Position numbers and translations under genes: made by a program. Of a stretch of 64,000 nucleotides of DNA, positions 11,629-23,507 are shown one piece after another (position 1 is the stretch's first letter; the number at the start of each line of letters is the position of its first letter). This DNA is from Rhexocercosporidium sp. MPI-PUGE-AT-0058 (taxonomy: Eukaryota > Ascomycota > Leotiomycetes > Helotiales), in the NCBI GenBank assembly GCA_020746875.1, contig JAGTJL010000017.1:1550001-1614000 (forward strand), in the 5' to 3' direction. The notes under the pieces were generated by a model. That model searched no databases, had not been told where the DNA came from, and saw only the letters and a list, made by a program, of their open reading frames with translations.

Positions 11629-13748
11629 GACAAGGCTGACTGAATGATGCTTTGCAAAGGGCTCGCAAATTTCAATACAATGTCGTCTCACACTCTCGTG
11701 CTTCAGTCTCGATTCCGGTCATTTGTCGTCTTTCATAGGCGGTCCGAGCCAGCTGTCCCCCATAGACCGACGTGACTTGCTGTTCATACATGTATGATGA
11801 TAATATTGAGGCTCTGCCCAGTTTTAACCAAACAATCTCGAGGTTATTGATCCGCTGTCCTACTTGTGCGACACTTGGACGTAGTGTCCACATCATCATC
11901 ATCCCTGCGTCCACATTACACCTCGCTTCAAATAAAGACAGCAAATGATGAATTCTTTACCGGCCAACACATATAACTACAACCCAAACTCCAAACCACC
12001 GTGGACATCAATCCATTACTCTCGTACGGCTAGTCACGGGTATGATGTTCGAAATGCGCCTTGTTAGGAAAGCTGTTGGTGATGTATTGTTTTGGAAGCT
12101 TCAACGGTGCGGCTATGCAACGGCACATTGCGGGCGAACACAAAGTCCCGCCTATAATTTTCGGCACTTTCAGGATTAGGCCATGACTGATCTGCTTGCT
12201 GAATGACTATTAAGACAGGCTTGCAGGTATGTCGACGATGTGTGCGGCTTCGCCTCGTCCTAATCCTCTACGGTGGCGCCTCCTCTCATGCAACTTTTCA
12301 CAACCTTGTATGTGTCAACCCAAACAGAGTCCCAACCACTCCAGCTTCATCCACCACTCTCAATTTTCCCACGACTAGCATTGCAAGCCCAGGGCCCAGG
12401 CTTGCGGAACCGGGCTACAATCTCCAGTGAATACTATTACAGTACTAACTTATCCTGCATATAGGGACTCGCACCCTAAATTTATAGCCCTCTAATCACC
12501 TTGAGTTGGTTAGCTACTATCTACGATCCACGAACCTCCCTAGCCAAGTTTACGTATCAAAAAACATATGTTAAACCATCATCAGCTCTCATAGGCTACT
12601 GTGCTACACCGATGGCATCCAAAGATGCCCGTCAGCCAAAACAGAAAATCGGGAGCTGATAGGTGCCCAGTGGGTCTACACGAGTCGTGAGGACAGCCCC
12701 TTGCTTGTTCACTCTGGCCCTTTAGGTGGATTTCGGAGGACAATATTTAACGGTGACGCGGACTCTCACCGAGGACTCTTGCATTCGCCCTTGATGGCTG
12801 TACAATGAGGGCGCACTGTAGTGACTTGTCTGCGACTCCTTTAAGCATTTTAGACTCATGGGCTTTTTCCTCCTACTGCAAACCAGTCAGTTCATCGTCC
12901 GCACTTAGAGTTGCAAACAAACCCGAGAAAGGTTGACCTGATTGGCTCTGAAACTTGTACGGCTCTATGGAAATCTGTTTTCACATCTACTTTGCTCTGC
13001 TCAGTCTGCCTAGTGGTGCTCGCTATGCCAATGTGAGCACCGCATCTACTACCCGTGGATGATCTCGTCGCTATGTTATGGAATGCCTTATACAACAGGC
13101 CTCGCACTGCTGGGTAGAGATCTCTCTTTGTGCGGCTGCTCGGTAGGCTTGTGTGGCTCTCGGTTCAGTCGCTCTTCAGCTCCAGTGGAGTAATGCACAC
13201 TTTGATTCGAAGGGTATTCTGGATTGCCTTCAATTCTGTTGATACAATCTTCCGCTGTTCCTACCCAAGCATCTCGTGTTCGCAAAGTACTGCCAACCAT
13301 GTATCTGCCTATTAAGGATTTCGGTGACTGCAAGTAGTACGTACTTGTCACATGTTGCTAGACCCTGAGAGCCTAGAACGACTTTCTCGCTGCTTCCCTG
13401 GCGCTGTGTGTGATGAAAAGCTTCTGCTGCATCTTGCAGAAGAAACGCCACATGACGCCCTTTTTTATTACTTTTTTCTGGACCGTGATAGCACTGCCTC
13501 GTATGGCAGACTCAAAAGACATGAGCTCTTTGTAGCTCTGTGCTGGGCTCTCTCTTCGTGTTGTGTAGGTGCTCCCATAAGTGCTCGCACCTTTCCGTTT
13601 TGAAGGAGGCCAGTTTGCCCTTCATAAAGTCGAAAGCCCAACCAACACTACCACGACTTTGTGATTTTAACCACTGATCTCAGTAACTTTGTTTTCATTA
13701 CTGATTCGCATCCGACCTCCCTTCCCTTTCCTGTCTTTTCCCTTGACC
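11629..13748. other. Gene-poor spacer, nothing recognised
   Basis: 2.1 kb with only short scattered ORFs and no coding-like frame I trust. The GC content is ordinary, so this is not RIP-degraded repeat. It marks the left edge of the kinase/CorA-like island. Confidence 0.4.
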
Positions 13749-16236
13749 ATGCCATTAGTTCTGCCGAATCGTTTCCGCCACCGCATGCGGGCGCTACGCG
13801 CCGTTAGGATAAATATTGGTGGCTGTTTCGTGGGGGCCCCCAAAGTAAGTACATAAGGAAGGCTCTGTCTGCTGGCACCTGCTTACAAGTTTTCCTCAGC
13901 AGCCAAAAACTATTGTTCATCGTCCTTCAACTACCGAAATAGACGGGAATACCTCGAATCACCAACCCACACGCGAGAATTCATCATCCAGCAGACATCT
14001 TCACCCCGCGACCCCCATCACCTCTCCGACAGTGATCTCGCCAAGTGAGAACAGAGATCCTGCGTCACAGCCTGATAGTCCATCACCGCAAAGCTCCCTA
14101 GAGATATTCTCTTCGACAACATCTACGCCAGAAATACATGTTGAGGTCGAGAAAAGCTTTGGGACCTCGCCGGACGTTGTTCTACCCTCACCCGCAGATT
14201 GCGACTCTACAAGCATTCCATCGAGTTTTCTTTTTGATTTGGCTAATACCCTAGCGTCAAGTCCCACGCCTCTCGATACACCTTTACCATCTCCTTCTCT
14301 GATATGCCTGGCAGATGCCCCAGTGTCAAATTCCACGTCTCTTGATCCTCCTCTATCACAGACCAGACCTCCCCGTGTACTTATCCAGACGAATGGCTGC
14401 ACCCCCGATACAGAACCATCTGAAGGGCTAGAAAATGCATCTCATGCAGAGCGAGGTAGCCGGTCAGTTGAGGGCAAGCTCATGACTGCGGAGATTCCTG
14501 ATCCACCCAGTCTACGAGAACAGCTAGGTAAAGCTCAATATGAACCTTGGCGGGACAACAGATATTTCATCCCCAACAATGACTTACGACGTCTCATAAC
14601 ACCCGAGTCGGTCTTACGTCAAATGAAGATGGAAACGGGGCTTGGCAGAACCCCCATACAAGAACAGACTGCTTTGATGATCTCCGAGCGTGCTCACAAA
14701 CTTTATGCTGCTCTGGTTTTTACACGCCTGGGCCAACATATTTGCGACTTCCTGGAAGAAGGAATTGACGACTCAGATCTACCTTTCGCTCGACTGGACA
14801 GTCGTGATGACAGTAGGACTTTCAGCCTTTGCAGCAAAAAAAGCCCGCGCGAGCCCCTCAATTGCTTGGCCACCTGGAATCGAAGCGATGTTTGTGAGCT
14901 TGCGAAGAGCCAGTGGTATATGCTAGCACCGGTGCTGGAGTTCACCGACAACATCGAGCACTATGACTTTGACCGCTACTGCATCCTTCCTTGGATGGAA
15001 GATCATGAGTTCAGCAGCCAAGGCCACATGGGAGGGGCCATAGAAGGGGGATTTGGGTCTGTATGGAAAATTAAAATCCATCCTGCTCATCAACGGCTCG
15101 TTCGTGAGCTGCATTCGGCAGAGAGAAGACCTAGCCAAGTCTCAAGCTTGCCGACGAATGGGCTAGAATGCCCATATATCTTCGCTGCGGTGAAACGCCT
15201 TCATTCCATCGACGAAAACAAATTCAAATCGGAAATAGAAATGTTGAAGGAACTGAGAAGGCACCCCCATGACCACTTGGTTAGGTTACTGGCCACGTTT
15301 CGCTGGAACAAGCGATACTATTTGCTATTTCCCTACGCAGATTCGAACTTGCGGGAATACTGGAGAGCTAATCCTGTCCCTGTATTCACATACGACAACG
15401 TATTTTGGGTTTTGCAGCAGTGCAGAGCAATCACGTCCGGCTTATACGTTGTTCACGAACAACGCTACACACACGCCTCGTCTGGCAACAGTAATCACAA
15501 CAAACAATGTCGGTATGGGCGTCACGGTGACCTGAAAGCCGAGAACATTCTCTGGTTTCGAAAAGGGTCGGAGTTTGGACAACTAGTTATCGCAGATTTC
15601 GGGTTGATGGATTGTCATGAACTATCTACAAGATCCGACATTCCTGCGGATGGCATCACCGGATCCCCTTCTTACGAGCCTCCTGAGCTTACTCTTCACG
15701 GGAGCATCTCTCGCTCTTACGACATATGGACTCTTGGGTGTCTCTACTTGGAACTGATCACTTGGCTCGTGAGTGGCTGGGAGGCTCTAGAGAGATTCCC
15801 CGATGCCCGTAGGGAACAGGTCTCCCAGGAGCCCCACTTCGTGGACGATACATTCTTCACCATCATGGCCGACAACAGTCCTGGGGCCCAGCTAAAATAC
15901 GCTATCATCCGTGACAGCGTGAGCTCATGGATAGCAGACCTTCATGAGATGCCACGATGCTCACATTTCGTCCATGAGTTTTTGAATCTAATATCGAAGC
16001 ACATGTTGGTGGTAGATCCGGTGGCTCGCATCCGAATCGCAGGTCTGAACCAGGAGATTCAGGATATGATTATCAAGGCGAAAAACAACCCTTCATATTT
16101 GACTGAGGGGGTAGCGCACACACCACGAACCCAACTGGACCCCCATCAGTCCAGTCTAGCAGCGTTAGGGTTGAAAGGGAGCAAATTCCCAGGCACTGCA
16201 GATGGAACACCACTCCCGCGGAAAAGCAGTCTTTGA
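13749..16236 (+). CDS. Ser/Thr protein kinase with extra N-terminal domain (kinase A)
   Basis: Exon 1 (13749-13844, ATG then 32 codons) and exon 2 (13900-16236) join in phase across a GTAAGT...CAG intron, giving 810 residues. Without exon 1, no in-frame ATG occurs before the conserved part. Residues ~80-230 are low-complexity Ser/Pro/Thr. A ~200-residue domain shared with kinase B follows (DNRYFIPNNDLRRLITPESV; DFLEEGIDDSDLPFARL; SQWYMLAPVLEF). The kinase domain is at about 410-760: Gly loop GGFGSVW, catalytic Lys in FAAVKRL, loop HGDLKAENILWF (Gly replaces Arg of HRD), DFG in IADFGLM and PPE. All residues needed for catalysis seem present. Partner and substrate unknown; the next gene is a CorA-like membrane protein. 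Exon 1 is the least certain part. Confidence 0.75.
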
Positions 16237-17990
16237 CCTACCCAACACCATGTATACCTATCTATTCTTTCATCTTCTTGAATCGCAAGCTGCTTATACT
16301 TCGCTGAGCATCTTTTAGACTGAAGTTGGGAAGGGAGGCTGAGCTTTTTTTCGTCCTTTGTTTTCGTTCTCTTTTGCGCCAGCTACCGTGATAGAGGTGG
16401 GGCGGTACAACAGATCACGATCACCTACTAAGGAACGCTGTAATTAAGAAAATACAGTCTAGCTCCGGGCAGGTAATATGCATTGAAACTCCATCTAGAT
16501 GTTCTATTTCCTGGCTATCCAGGCACATAGCGAGATAAATAATATGACCAACGAACCATCTAATACATCGAAAATTCCCAAGCTTCCCTCTCCATTGTCC
16601 CCGCAGGTTCTTGTGGACACGCAAGATTGAGCGTCCACCGCAGCTTCCGCACAGGCATCGCTTCAATGCCTCAACCCGAGGCCCGAGTTTGTGTAATTGA
16701 TGGACGGGGCATGGGAGAGGATGCTTCAGCCGTAACAACACTGAACAATCTGGTCCTTTCTTAGGTAAGTATCAAGTTCACGGGTGGCAGAGAGGGGGTC
16801 ATACCTCAGTGAGAAGCGTGGGAACATTCAAAATCCAGCAGTCCAACTGCAGCTGCAATAAGTTAGCGAGTTCTTGTGGTTCTGAAAGGTGGCTGAGCGT
16901 ACCCTGATAGCGTAGTCACCACTCGGAAACAAAGCCTTCACGACCTGATTCAATTTCCTTCGATCGACGTACCGTCTTTCGATTATCTGCTCGTATCGCA
17001 TACCGTTTTTGATGGTTCAGTGCGATCAAGGAAGCCACCTGGCCGGTTGACGAGCAAAATCCAGGCGTTTACGATTGAATATCGTCCTGAATATGCTCTG
17101 CATCTCCTCCAAAAACCAAGAGCAAAGCCTCCCAGGATGTCTGACAGTTCACACACCATGGACGCATCGCATTCTATTACTACGCACTAACTCCATTTGC
17201 TGACGATACCACTAGGTGGTTATGAGCGTGCTCCGTAATGGCTCGCTTTCGGATGCAGAGCTTGATTAAAGCATCGACACACGAGTGCGTGTCACCACCA
17301 TTGCCAATAGAATACTGGGGAAGTGCGAGGCAGAACTCTCACGGCGAAATCCCATTGCTTGCAAAAGTAGGTCTCGGCCAGGAGAGGAGTCCTCATGTCC
17401 GTCGCAGAAAGCCTAGTCGGGCGTTAACGAAAAGTTGCACGAGGTACTCTTGATCAGAAACTTCCGCGTGAGGCATCCATGCCACCCCCAGGATTATTCG
17501 CCCTGTTATTAGGGTAACCTAATAGAATCCGATCATGCAGTGATTACGATTTGCTTCTTCAAAGTGTCACTATAGTCTGAGTAATGGGGCAATCTCAGCA
17601 AAGTCACCCTCCAATGATGCGAATCCGTATGCATACCATTGCTCACTCCCACTGCAGCTTTCCACTAGTCGTTGATCTCTGCGACGTGGCCATCAGGTTG
17701 CAGTGGCTGGATTGCCCGCATGAGGCATTGCATGCACACCGTGGCGATGCTCTGTCATTTCCTTGTAATGGCCTAATCGGCTTGCCTGCATGATGGCGCA
17801 CTCGGTGGTTCGTTCAGCATCGAACTCGGCTGGAAAAGCATGTGAGCTAATTGCCATCGCCTTCGCCGCATCTGTGTTAAGGTCCGGACCATCGTCAGTT
17901 TTGTGCTGGAATACCTATTGGGTTTGGTTTGCTTGTTGATAAATCCCATTTGCCTGGTAGCCTCAGTACCCGACTCTCAATAGGTCGTTC
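16237..17990. other. Intergenic spacer inside the kinase island
   Basis: 1.75 kb between kinase A and the CorA-like gene. Short ORFs occur on both strands (for example 16421-16741 minus) but none has a recognisable domain or splice-supported continuation. It presumably carries the 3' end of kinase A and the promoter of the next gene. Confidence 0.4.
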
Positions 17991-19910
17991 ATGACCGCAA
18001 AGATGATCTATATAGAAAAACCAATAGTTTCGGAGAGAGAAGTCGAAAATGACTGTAGCAATACCTTTTGCCAGAGCGAGACCCTGTCCGATTTGCAGCT
18101 CGATGCATTTAACATGGACTCTCAAAGCGAGCTGGATTGGATGAAGAAATCTGCGGTGCGACGTTCGATATCTGGTCTGTCTGGTTTACGACATTTTGCT
18201 GTATGTATAATTTTCATTGTGACCGAACTCGAAAGTCAACAAACTCGCTTGAGAATATTGACATTGATGAGCACAGGAACAAACCAATTCCTGTCAGATA
18301 TTCTGTGTCAGCCAAAAGAGTTCCTACGACCGGCTTCGCATTACTCAAGAGCTATTCCAAAATCTGGTTACCACGTATTCAGTTTTTCCAAGAATCTGGG
18401 ACTTCATCTCGCCTTTTGGATTCAAGACGCGCAAGCCTGATATGGGAGATGCCCCTTTCCGGTTTCGCCAACGTGAACATGATTTTGTCGGAGCATTAGG
18501 ATCATTCGGTACTGAAATTCCTCGTTGCTCTTTCAATACTACTAACAGATCTAGAATGTGCATACAGCTTCCATTATGCAGTTTTGAATCACCGGGTGGA
18601 TCCCGATTGTCCCGGCCCCGACTTCGACCGTTGGTCTATTCGGCAGATGGCTGTCTACCAGCAGTACGATAGCAACAAAAATAGAATTATGCTGTTATTG
18701 GTTACCCCGTCAAGCAAAGCGCGGAGGAACTTGGAAGATCTTGTCCAATCTCGCCTTACAACGCGGAAGCAACTCCATGCATTTGACTTTCACCAGGCTT
18801 TGATATCTACTTCACATGGGAACTGGCGTCTTTATATTCGAGACTTAGAAAAGGATTTGCAAACGCAGGTACGCATAGGTTGAAGATAAATATCGTAGCA
18901 ACGGCTAACAATCTGGAGTAGTCGGATCGCGTGACGTTGTCAAGAGTTAAGGTCGAGACAGACCTCATGGTGCCGTTCCTTGACAGACAACGACTGAAAG
19001 CGACAGAGGATAAGATTCTCGACTTGAAGATTGTTTTCGACTGCCTTAGAAATACTGTTTCTCATCTCATTCGGCAGTGTCAAAGTAATTGCCTCCGTAT
19101 GCTGTGTGTCGACTGCAGATGCCTGGAAATGATCGAGGAACTCGAAGAGCAGATAGGCGATATCAAAATGAATATAAAAAGAACAGAAGTCCTTCACACA
19201 AGGGCACAAGCAACAGCACAACTGGTACGTTCAATGAAGCACAGATATGAAAGAGGTGTACAGAAGTCTTACTAACCCTCTGGTTTGCTCAGATCTCTGA
19301 TGTCTTGGCTTACGAGAATGCGCAAGTCATAAACCTGAATGGTGTATCGTTACGCGAACTTACTCAAGAGTCCAAAGAGGAGAACAGTAAAATGAGGATA
19401 CTGACAGTAGGACGAAACCCAAAACAATTTGCGGAAAGCTCTGACTGCTCATAGGAAAGAAGTACGAGGGATGCAGCCGCCGTCAAAATACTAACCGTGA
19501 TAACACTAATCTATCTACCCGTCACAGTTGTAGCTGTGAGTAATTTCTTAGTATAAAAACAATTCTGTTCAACTTTATTCTAATCTTTTATCTTAATACA
19601 GAGTATCTTTTCAAGCCAGCTCATACAAGTTGACAATAGGGGCCGAATTTCGGTCATATCAGAATTTTGGTGGTTTGCCGTGGTCTCAATCCCTTTGACA
19701 GTTCTTACTTTTTTGTTGTGGAGGTACTGGCTATCGCAAACGATGAGACAATCAGAGCAGAGAAGTCCAACCCCGGTCAGCAGACAGAGTAAAGAGGGGG
19801 AGGGTCACTCACTGTCTCCGTTGAGGGGAGGACCCCTTGCGCGGTTGAGCAGGCGTTTACAAGGCTTGAGAAATCAGAACGGAGATGTAGCCTTACAACA
19901 ATTACCTTAG
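17991..19910 (+). CDS. CorA-like two-TM membrane protein
   Basis: Seven exons (17991-18200, 18277-18508, 18549-18868, 18922-19224, 19293-19406, 19455-19535, 19602-19910) keep one frame and give 522 residues. The N-terminal half has the signature of the fungal 'CorA-like transporter domain' family: FPRIWDFISPFGFKTR, DRWSIRQMAVYQQYD, HGNWRLYIRDLEKDL. A helical, coiled-coil-like stretch follows (LEMIEELEEQIGDIKMN). RSTRDAAAVKILTVITLIYL leads into TM1 (~402-423); TM2 (WWFAVVSIPLTVLTFLLW) is at ~442-465. The GMN motif that ends TM1 in true CorA Mg2+ channels is absent, so magnesium transport should not be assumed. A basic tail follows TM2. It lies between two related kinases on the same strand. 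Confidence 0.8.
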
Positions 19911-20650
19911 AGACCAATGAATCTTTCATACCGAGAAAGAGCAAGCGTACTAGCCTTTGAACTTTCGGGGTGCCGCTGGCCGAACTCGGCGTGAGGTGAT
20001 TGGCAGCATCGGGCGCCGTTCCAGCTCTGATCTGACATTTGTGTAACGTACGTTTCTATGTATGCACGCAACTTCACAACCTTATGCCTTATCGATTGCC
20101 TAATAACCCGATCATGAGATTGGTTCAGTTCTTGTTAGGCCCGTCATGAAAAATTTAGAATCTGAAATCAGGCATGCGAGCTATGAGGGTTGCATCACTT
20201 GCCCGGCTGGTAAGGAGCCCTTTCAATGGGATTTAAGAAGGCAGGGCTGCGCCCGTCACCCTCGCAGACTCATCGTCTTCGTCTTCTCGTACAGTCTATA
20301 TTTCTTTCCGCTTGGCGAATTTGTCGCCCGGTCCTCACAACAGCGAGGCTGTCTGGGACTCTCCGCAAGGCTGAACATACTGGCAATTGTCGAGAACCCT
20401 TTGGCTCGGACACTTTCTTACAACTCTTTTTACTGGCAATTGGTTAGCACATATTCCCAACACTGTGTTTCTCAAATCTGCAAGAGAGAGTCACGTCGTT
20501 GAATCTCAAGCCCCGGTCACCGGCTGTCAAAAATTCTTGGTAACGTAGAAGCCGAGTGGCCATCAGGCCTCCCAGTACCCCGTATTCGACGCTCTCTCCA
20601 GAGCCTAGACGACATTCACCATCTGAAAGATCCTACAGTCAGCGCAAAAA
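19911..20650. other. Intergenic, promoter of kinase B
   Basis: 740 bases. Two short overlapping ORFs (20146-20502, 20226-20447) show no domain. No RNA gene or repeat seen. Confidence 0.4.
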
Positions 20651-22456
20651 ATGACTTGCTTACGTGACAAACTGAGAAGTGTGTTAAGTGCTAGTGAACA
20701 CGAATGGCCACCCCGAGGTTACCGTTACTTCGTTCCATATTCCATAATCGAGAAACTTGTCGATGAAGACTCAGTGAGAGAGATGATGAGTCAGGAAATG
20801 GTAAACAGTTCGGAGGATGACATCCGCCACTACACAGCATTGATTCTTTCCTCCTGCAAAAGGCTCTTCACGATCATGATACGCACACCAGATATCAATC
20901 TATCTCTTCTGAGAGATCTTCTGGAAGAAGGCATTAGCGATAGAAATCTTCCATTCAGTAGAGTTTTCGTATCAACTCTCCCCTCGGATGGGCACCAGGA
21001 GTATATTCTGGGAAAGGCCGGTCACGACTTATGCAAAGAAGCAGCCCACAAAGATTGCGCTATCAAGTCATTATCGAGCCTTAACCAGGAGATCATCAAA
21101 GATATTTGTGGCCGTCAATGGTCTGCACTTGCTCCAATCTTCGAAGGAGTTACCAATGGTATCGTTCATTACGACTTTGAATTCGGAACTATATTGCCAT
21201 ACATAGAAGACTCGGAAAGAGAGAAGTCTAAACCGGGCGGATTTGGTGAAGTTTGGAGTGTCAAAATACATCCGGCGCATCAAAAGCTGCTGCCCTCGTC
21301 AGACCCGAAGGTAAGTCGTCATCACGCTTGACTTCCCATGTAGTGCATTATATACTAACTTGTGCAGGGTCTTGATGTGGCTGTAAAGGGGCTCTTTTCG
21401 ACCAAGGATCAGGAGGAGATCTTCAATCTGGAAGTGAAGATGCTCCAGGCATTGAATAGATATTCCCACAAGCATATTATCAAGCTGCTTGCGACATATA
21501 AACTCACAAACCGGTATTATTTGCTCTTCCCACTAGCATCTTGTAATCTCAGGAACCATTGGGACACACGCATACCACTCTGGAATCAGCCAACCTATCT
21601 CTGGGCCATAATGCAACTGAAGGGCCTTGTCTCTGCTTTGGATGTTATCCATACTCTACCAACTGGTCTCCCGTCAATGGAGCCCGACATTCCAAACGCT
21701 GGAACGAGTCACAGACCATTATACAGAAACATCAATCTACGGGTCGAACAAAGAGAAGCAATGTTTGGCCGTCATGGTGACATCAAACCAGAGAACATAT
21801 TGTGGTTTGAGGACAGTGCTGATGTCCATGGAACTCTTGTGCTCGCAGATATGGGGCTTGGCCGCTTTCATCGGAAGGAATCTAGGTCTCGGGTTGATCC
21901 AAAGACAATCAATGGTTCTCAAACATACGCTCCACCAGAGGTCACTATGAACCAGCCGGTCTCTCGGGCATATGATATTTGGAGCCTGGGGTGTGTCTTG
22001 ACCGAGTTCATCACATGGTTGCTCAAAGGACCACCTGGCTTGGCGAAATTTGGGGCTAGAAGATTGGAAGTGGCTGAAGATGGAATTAAGGACGACACGT
22101 TCTTCACTATTACAAGTTCGGGCTCTGACAGGCTTCCGACGATACGTCCTGGGGTCTCAAATTGGATTCGGGAGCTTAAGCAAGACGAGCGATGCTCCCC
22201 TGTCTTTGAGGAACTACTGGACGTAGTCGAGTGGAACATGCTGCGTGTTGATCCTAGAGATCGAATTTCGGCGGAGGACCTGAAATCAAGTATAAACGCG
22301 ATGATCCGCGAAGCTTCCGGGGACGCTAAATACCTGATGGGTGTGCAAGACTCGGCAGCGAATGATGAACAGGGTATCAAAATGGCGACAGGGATGTCTG
22401 ACGAAGTCAAGGGAGCTGAGGTGCCTGTCATTGAGGTGAATGGCCCCTCTAGCTGA
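20651..22456 (+). CDS. Ser/Thr protein kinase, paralogue of kinase A (kinase B)
   Basis: Two exons (20651-21310, 21368-22456) flank a 57-base intron with a TACTAAC branch site; product 582 residues. Residues ~20-190 match the accessory domain of kinase A (YRYFVPYSIIEKLV; DLLEEGISDRNLPFSRV; QWSALAPIFE; HYDFEFGTILPYIED). The kinase domain spans ~195-530: GGFGEVW, catalytic Lys in VAVKGLF, HGDIKPENILWF (HGD for HRD), then DMG where most kinases have DFG (VLADMGLG), and PPE. DMG keeps the metal-binding Asp, so activity is possible. A ~35-residue insertion precedes the HGD loop, as in kinase A. The C-terminal tail is acidic. Start ATG is clear. Paralogous, same strand, 4.4 kb downstream of kinase A. 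Confidence 0.85.
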
Positions 22457-23184
22457 TTTACGCTACTGGAGTCTTTGGCCATACCAAGGATAGATGAAGA
22501 CTCTTCAGCAATCGCCTGTGAGGTGGAGGCGGCCGGGGGGTCGGAAGCAAATAAAAGGGGGCGCGCGCCCGGGGGTGGAGTGCTCTTCCGTTGAACCAGT
22601 TGTTTTCTTCCTCTTTTTGTCTTCTTTTTCCTTTTCAAAGCGAGACATATTGCGCAATGTGAATCTACGGATGGGAAAGTGCCCTTCTAAGTTAGATATA
22701 TGATGTATCATTACCTTGGGCTTTCGTAAGAATAGATTAAGAAATGCACCAATGGACCATCCATCCAATCTCACTTCGTTTGCTTGCCCTAGCACTGGTG
22801 CTTCCTCGCATCTTGAGGTGATGCAAATCAAATCTGAAATACTTCAAAGAAGGAAAGGAATCTCTACAATTGAAGTTGGCTTCGAATTTTGTGCGTCTAA
22901 GGCAATGACAGCTCAAAGTCTGATTGGGAGCCAAATAGCTTCGGACAGTTGCGGGGACTGTGCTTCGCCAATTCTAACGCCCTTCTCAGCCACTGATCTA
23001 TCTGCCTTGAGAGATTGCCACAGCCCGGAAAACTTTTCTTCAAATACTTCCCTCAGCCCTGGTTTTTTCTCTCTTCAATTCCCCTCTCCCTTGACACTCC
23101 ATGTTTTCAAAGCGACAGGAATCCCTTCAAGAAGACTGCCAACACAATCACAATAACGACCAAACTCTAGTTTCAACTTCAACA
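22457..23184. other. Intergenic
   Basis: 728 bases with a GC-rich palindromic patch near 22560 (GGGCGCGCGCCC), CT-rich tracts at 22600-22640 and 23040-23100 and an in-frame upstream ATG at 23101 for the next gene. Nothing else recognised. Confidence 0.4.
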
Positions 23185-23507
23185 ATGTCCTCAAGGTCAA
23201 CTATTTCGACTTCCGCAGACCTCGATTTGAAACCTCATATCTTGCCCACTTCCTTTATAGACCGGCAAAGGCTTTTGTGTGCACTCAAGGAGCGATACGG
23301 GCCCGATTTTAGAGTCGAGGTGGGTTTTCCCTTAGTCAATTTTCTAGACAATATACCTAAAACTACTAGTTGCGGTTGAACCAATACACGATATTTATAC
23401 CAGATGATCTAAACGAGGTCAATTGATATTCCTATACTGAGCCTTTTCGTGGCTAATAAGTTTAGGACGAAATGTTACGGCTTTACAGCGCGCAAAGAGG
23501 CAGCTAG
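23185..23507 (+). CDS. 74-residue protein in three small exons
   Basis: Exon 1 (23185-23319) encodes MSSRSTISTSADLDLKPHI... ending YGPDFRVE. A 50-base intron, a 48-base exon (LRLNQYTIFIPDDLNE), a 48-base intron (donor GTCAAT, branch GCTAAT) and a 42-base exon (DEMLRLYSAQRGS) complete it. All junctions are phase 0 and the joined frame ends at TAG. The composition (KERYGPDFRVE, a predicted beta strand, then an acidic helix) looks like a compact alpha/beta mini-domain. I recognise the style of short Leotiomycete proteins of unknown function but no named family. An upstream in-frame ATG at 23101 would add 28 residues. Exons 2 and 3 are far too short for ORF-based calling. Confidence 0.6.

Noticed and set aside
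13352..13603. 83-codon ORF before kinase A
   Set aside because: Starts with TTG, not ATG, and has no recognisable domain or intron-linked continuation.
22553..22580. GC palindrome GGGCGCGCGCCC
   Set aside because: A single short palindrome in a 3' region; no terminator or origin logic applies in a fungal nuclear genome.
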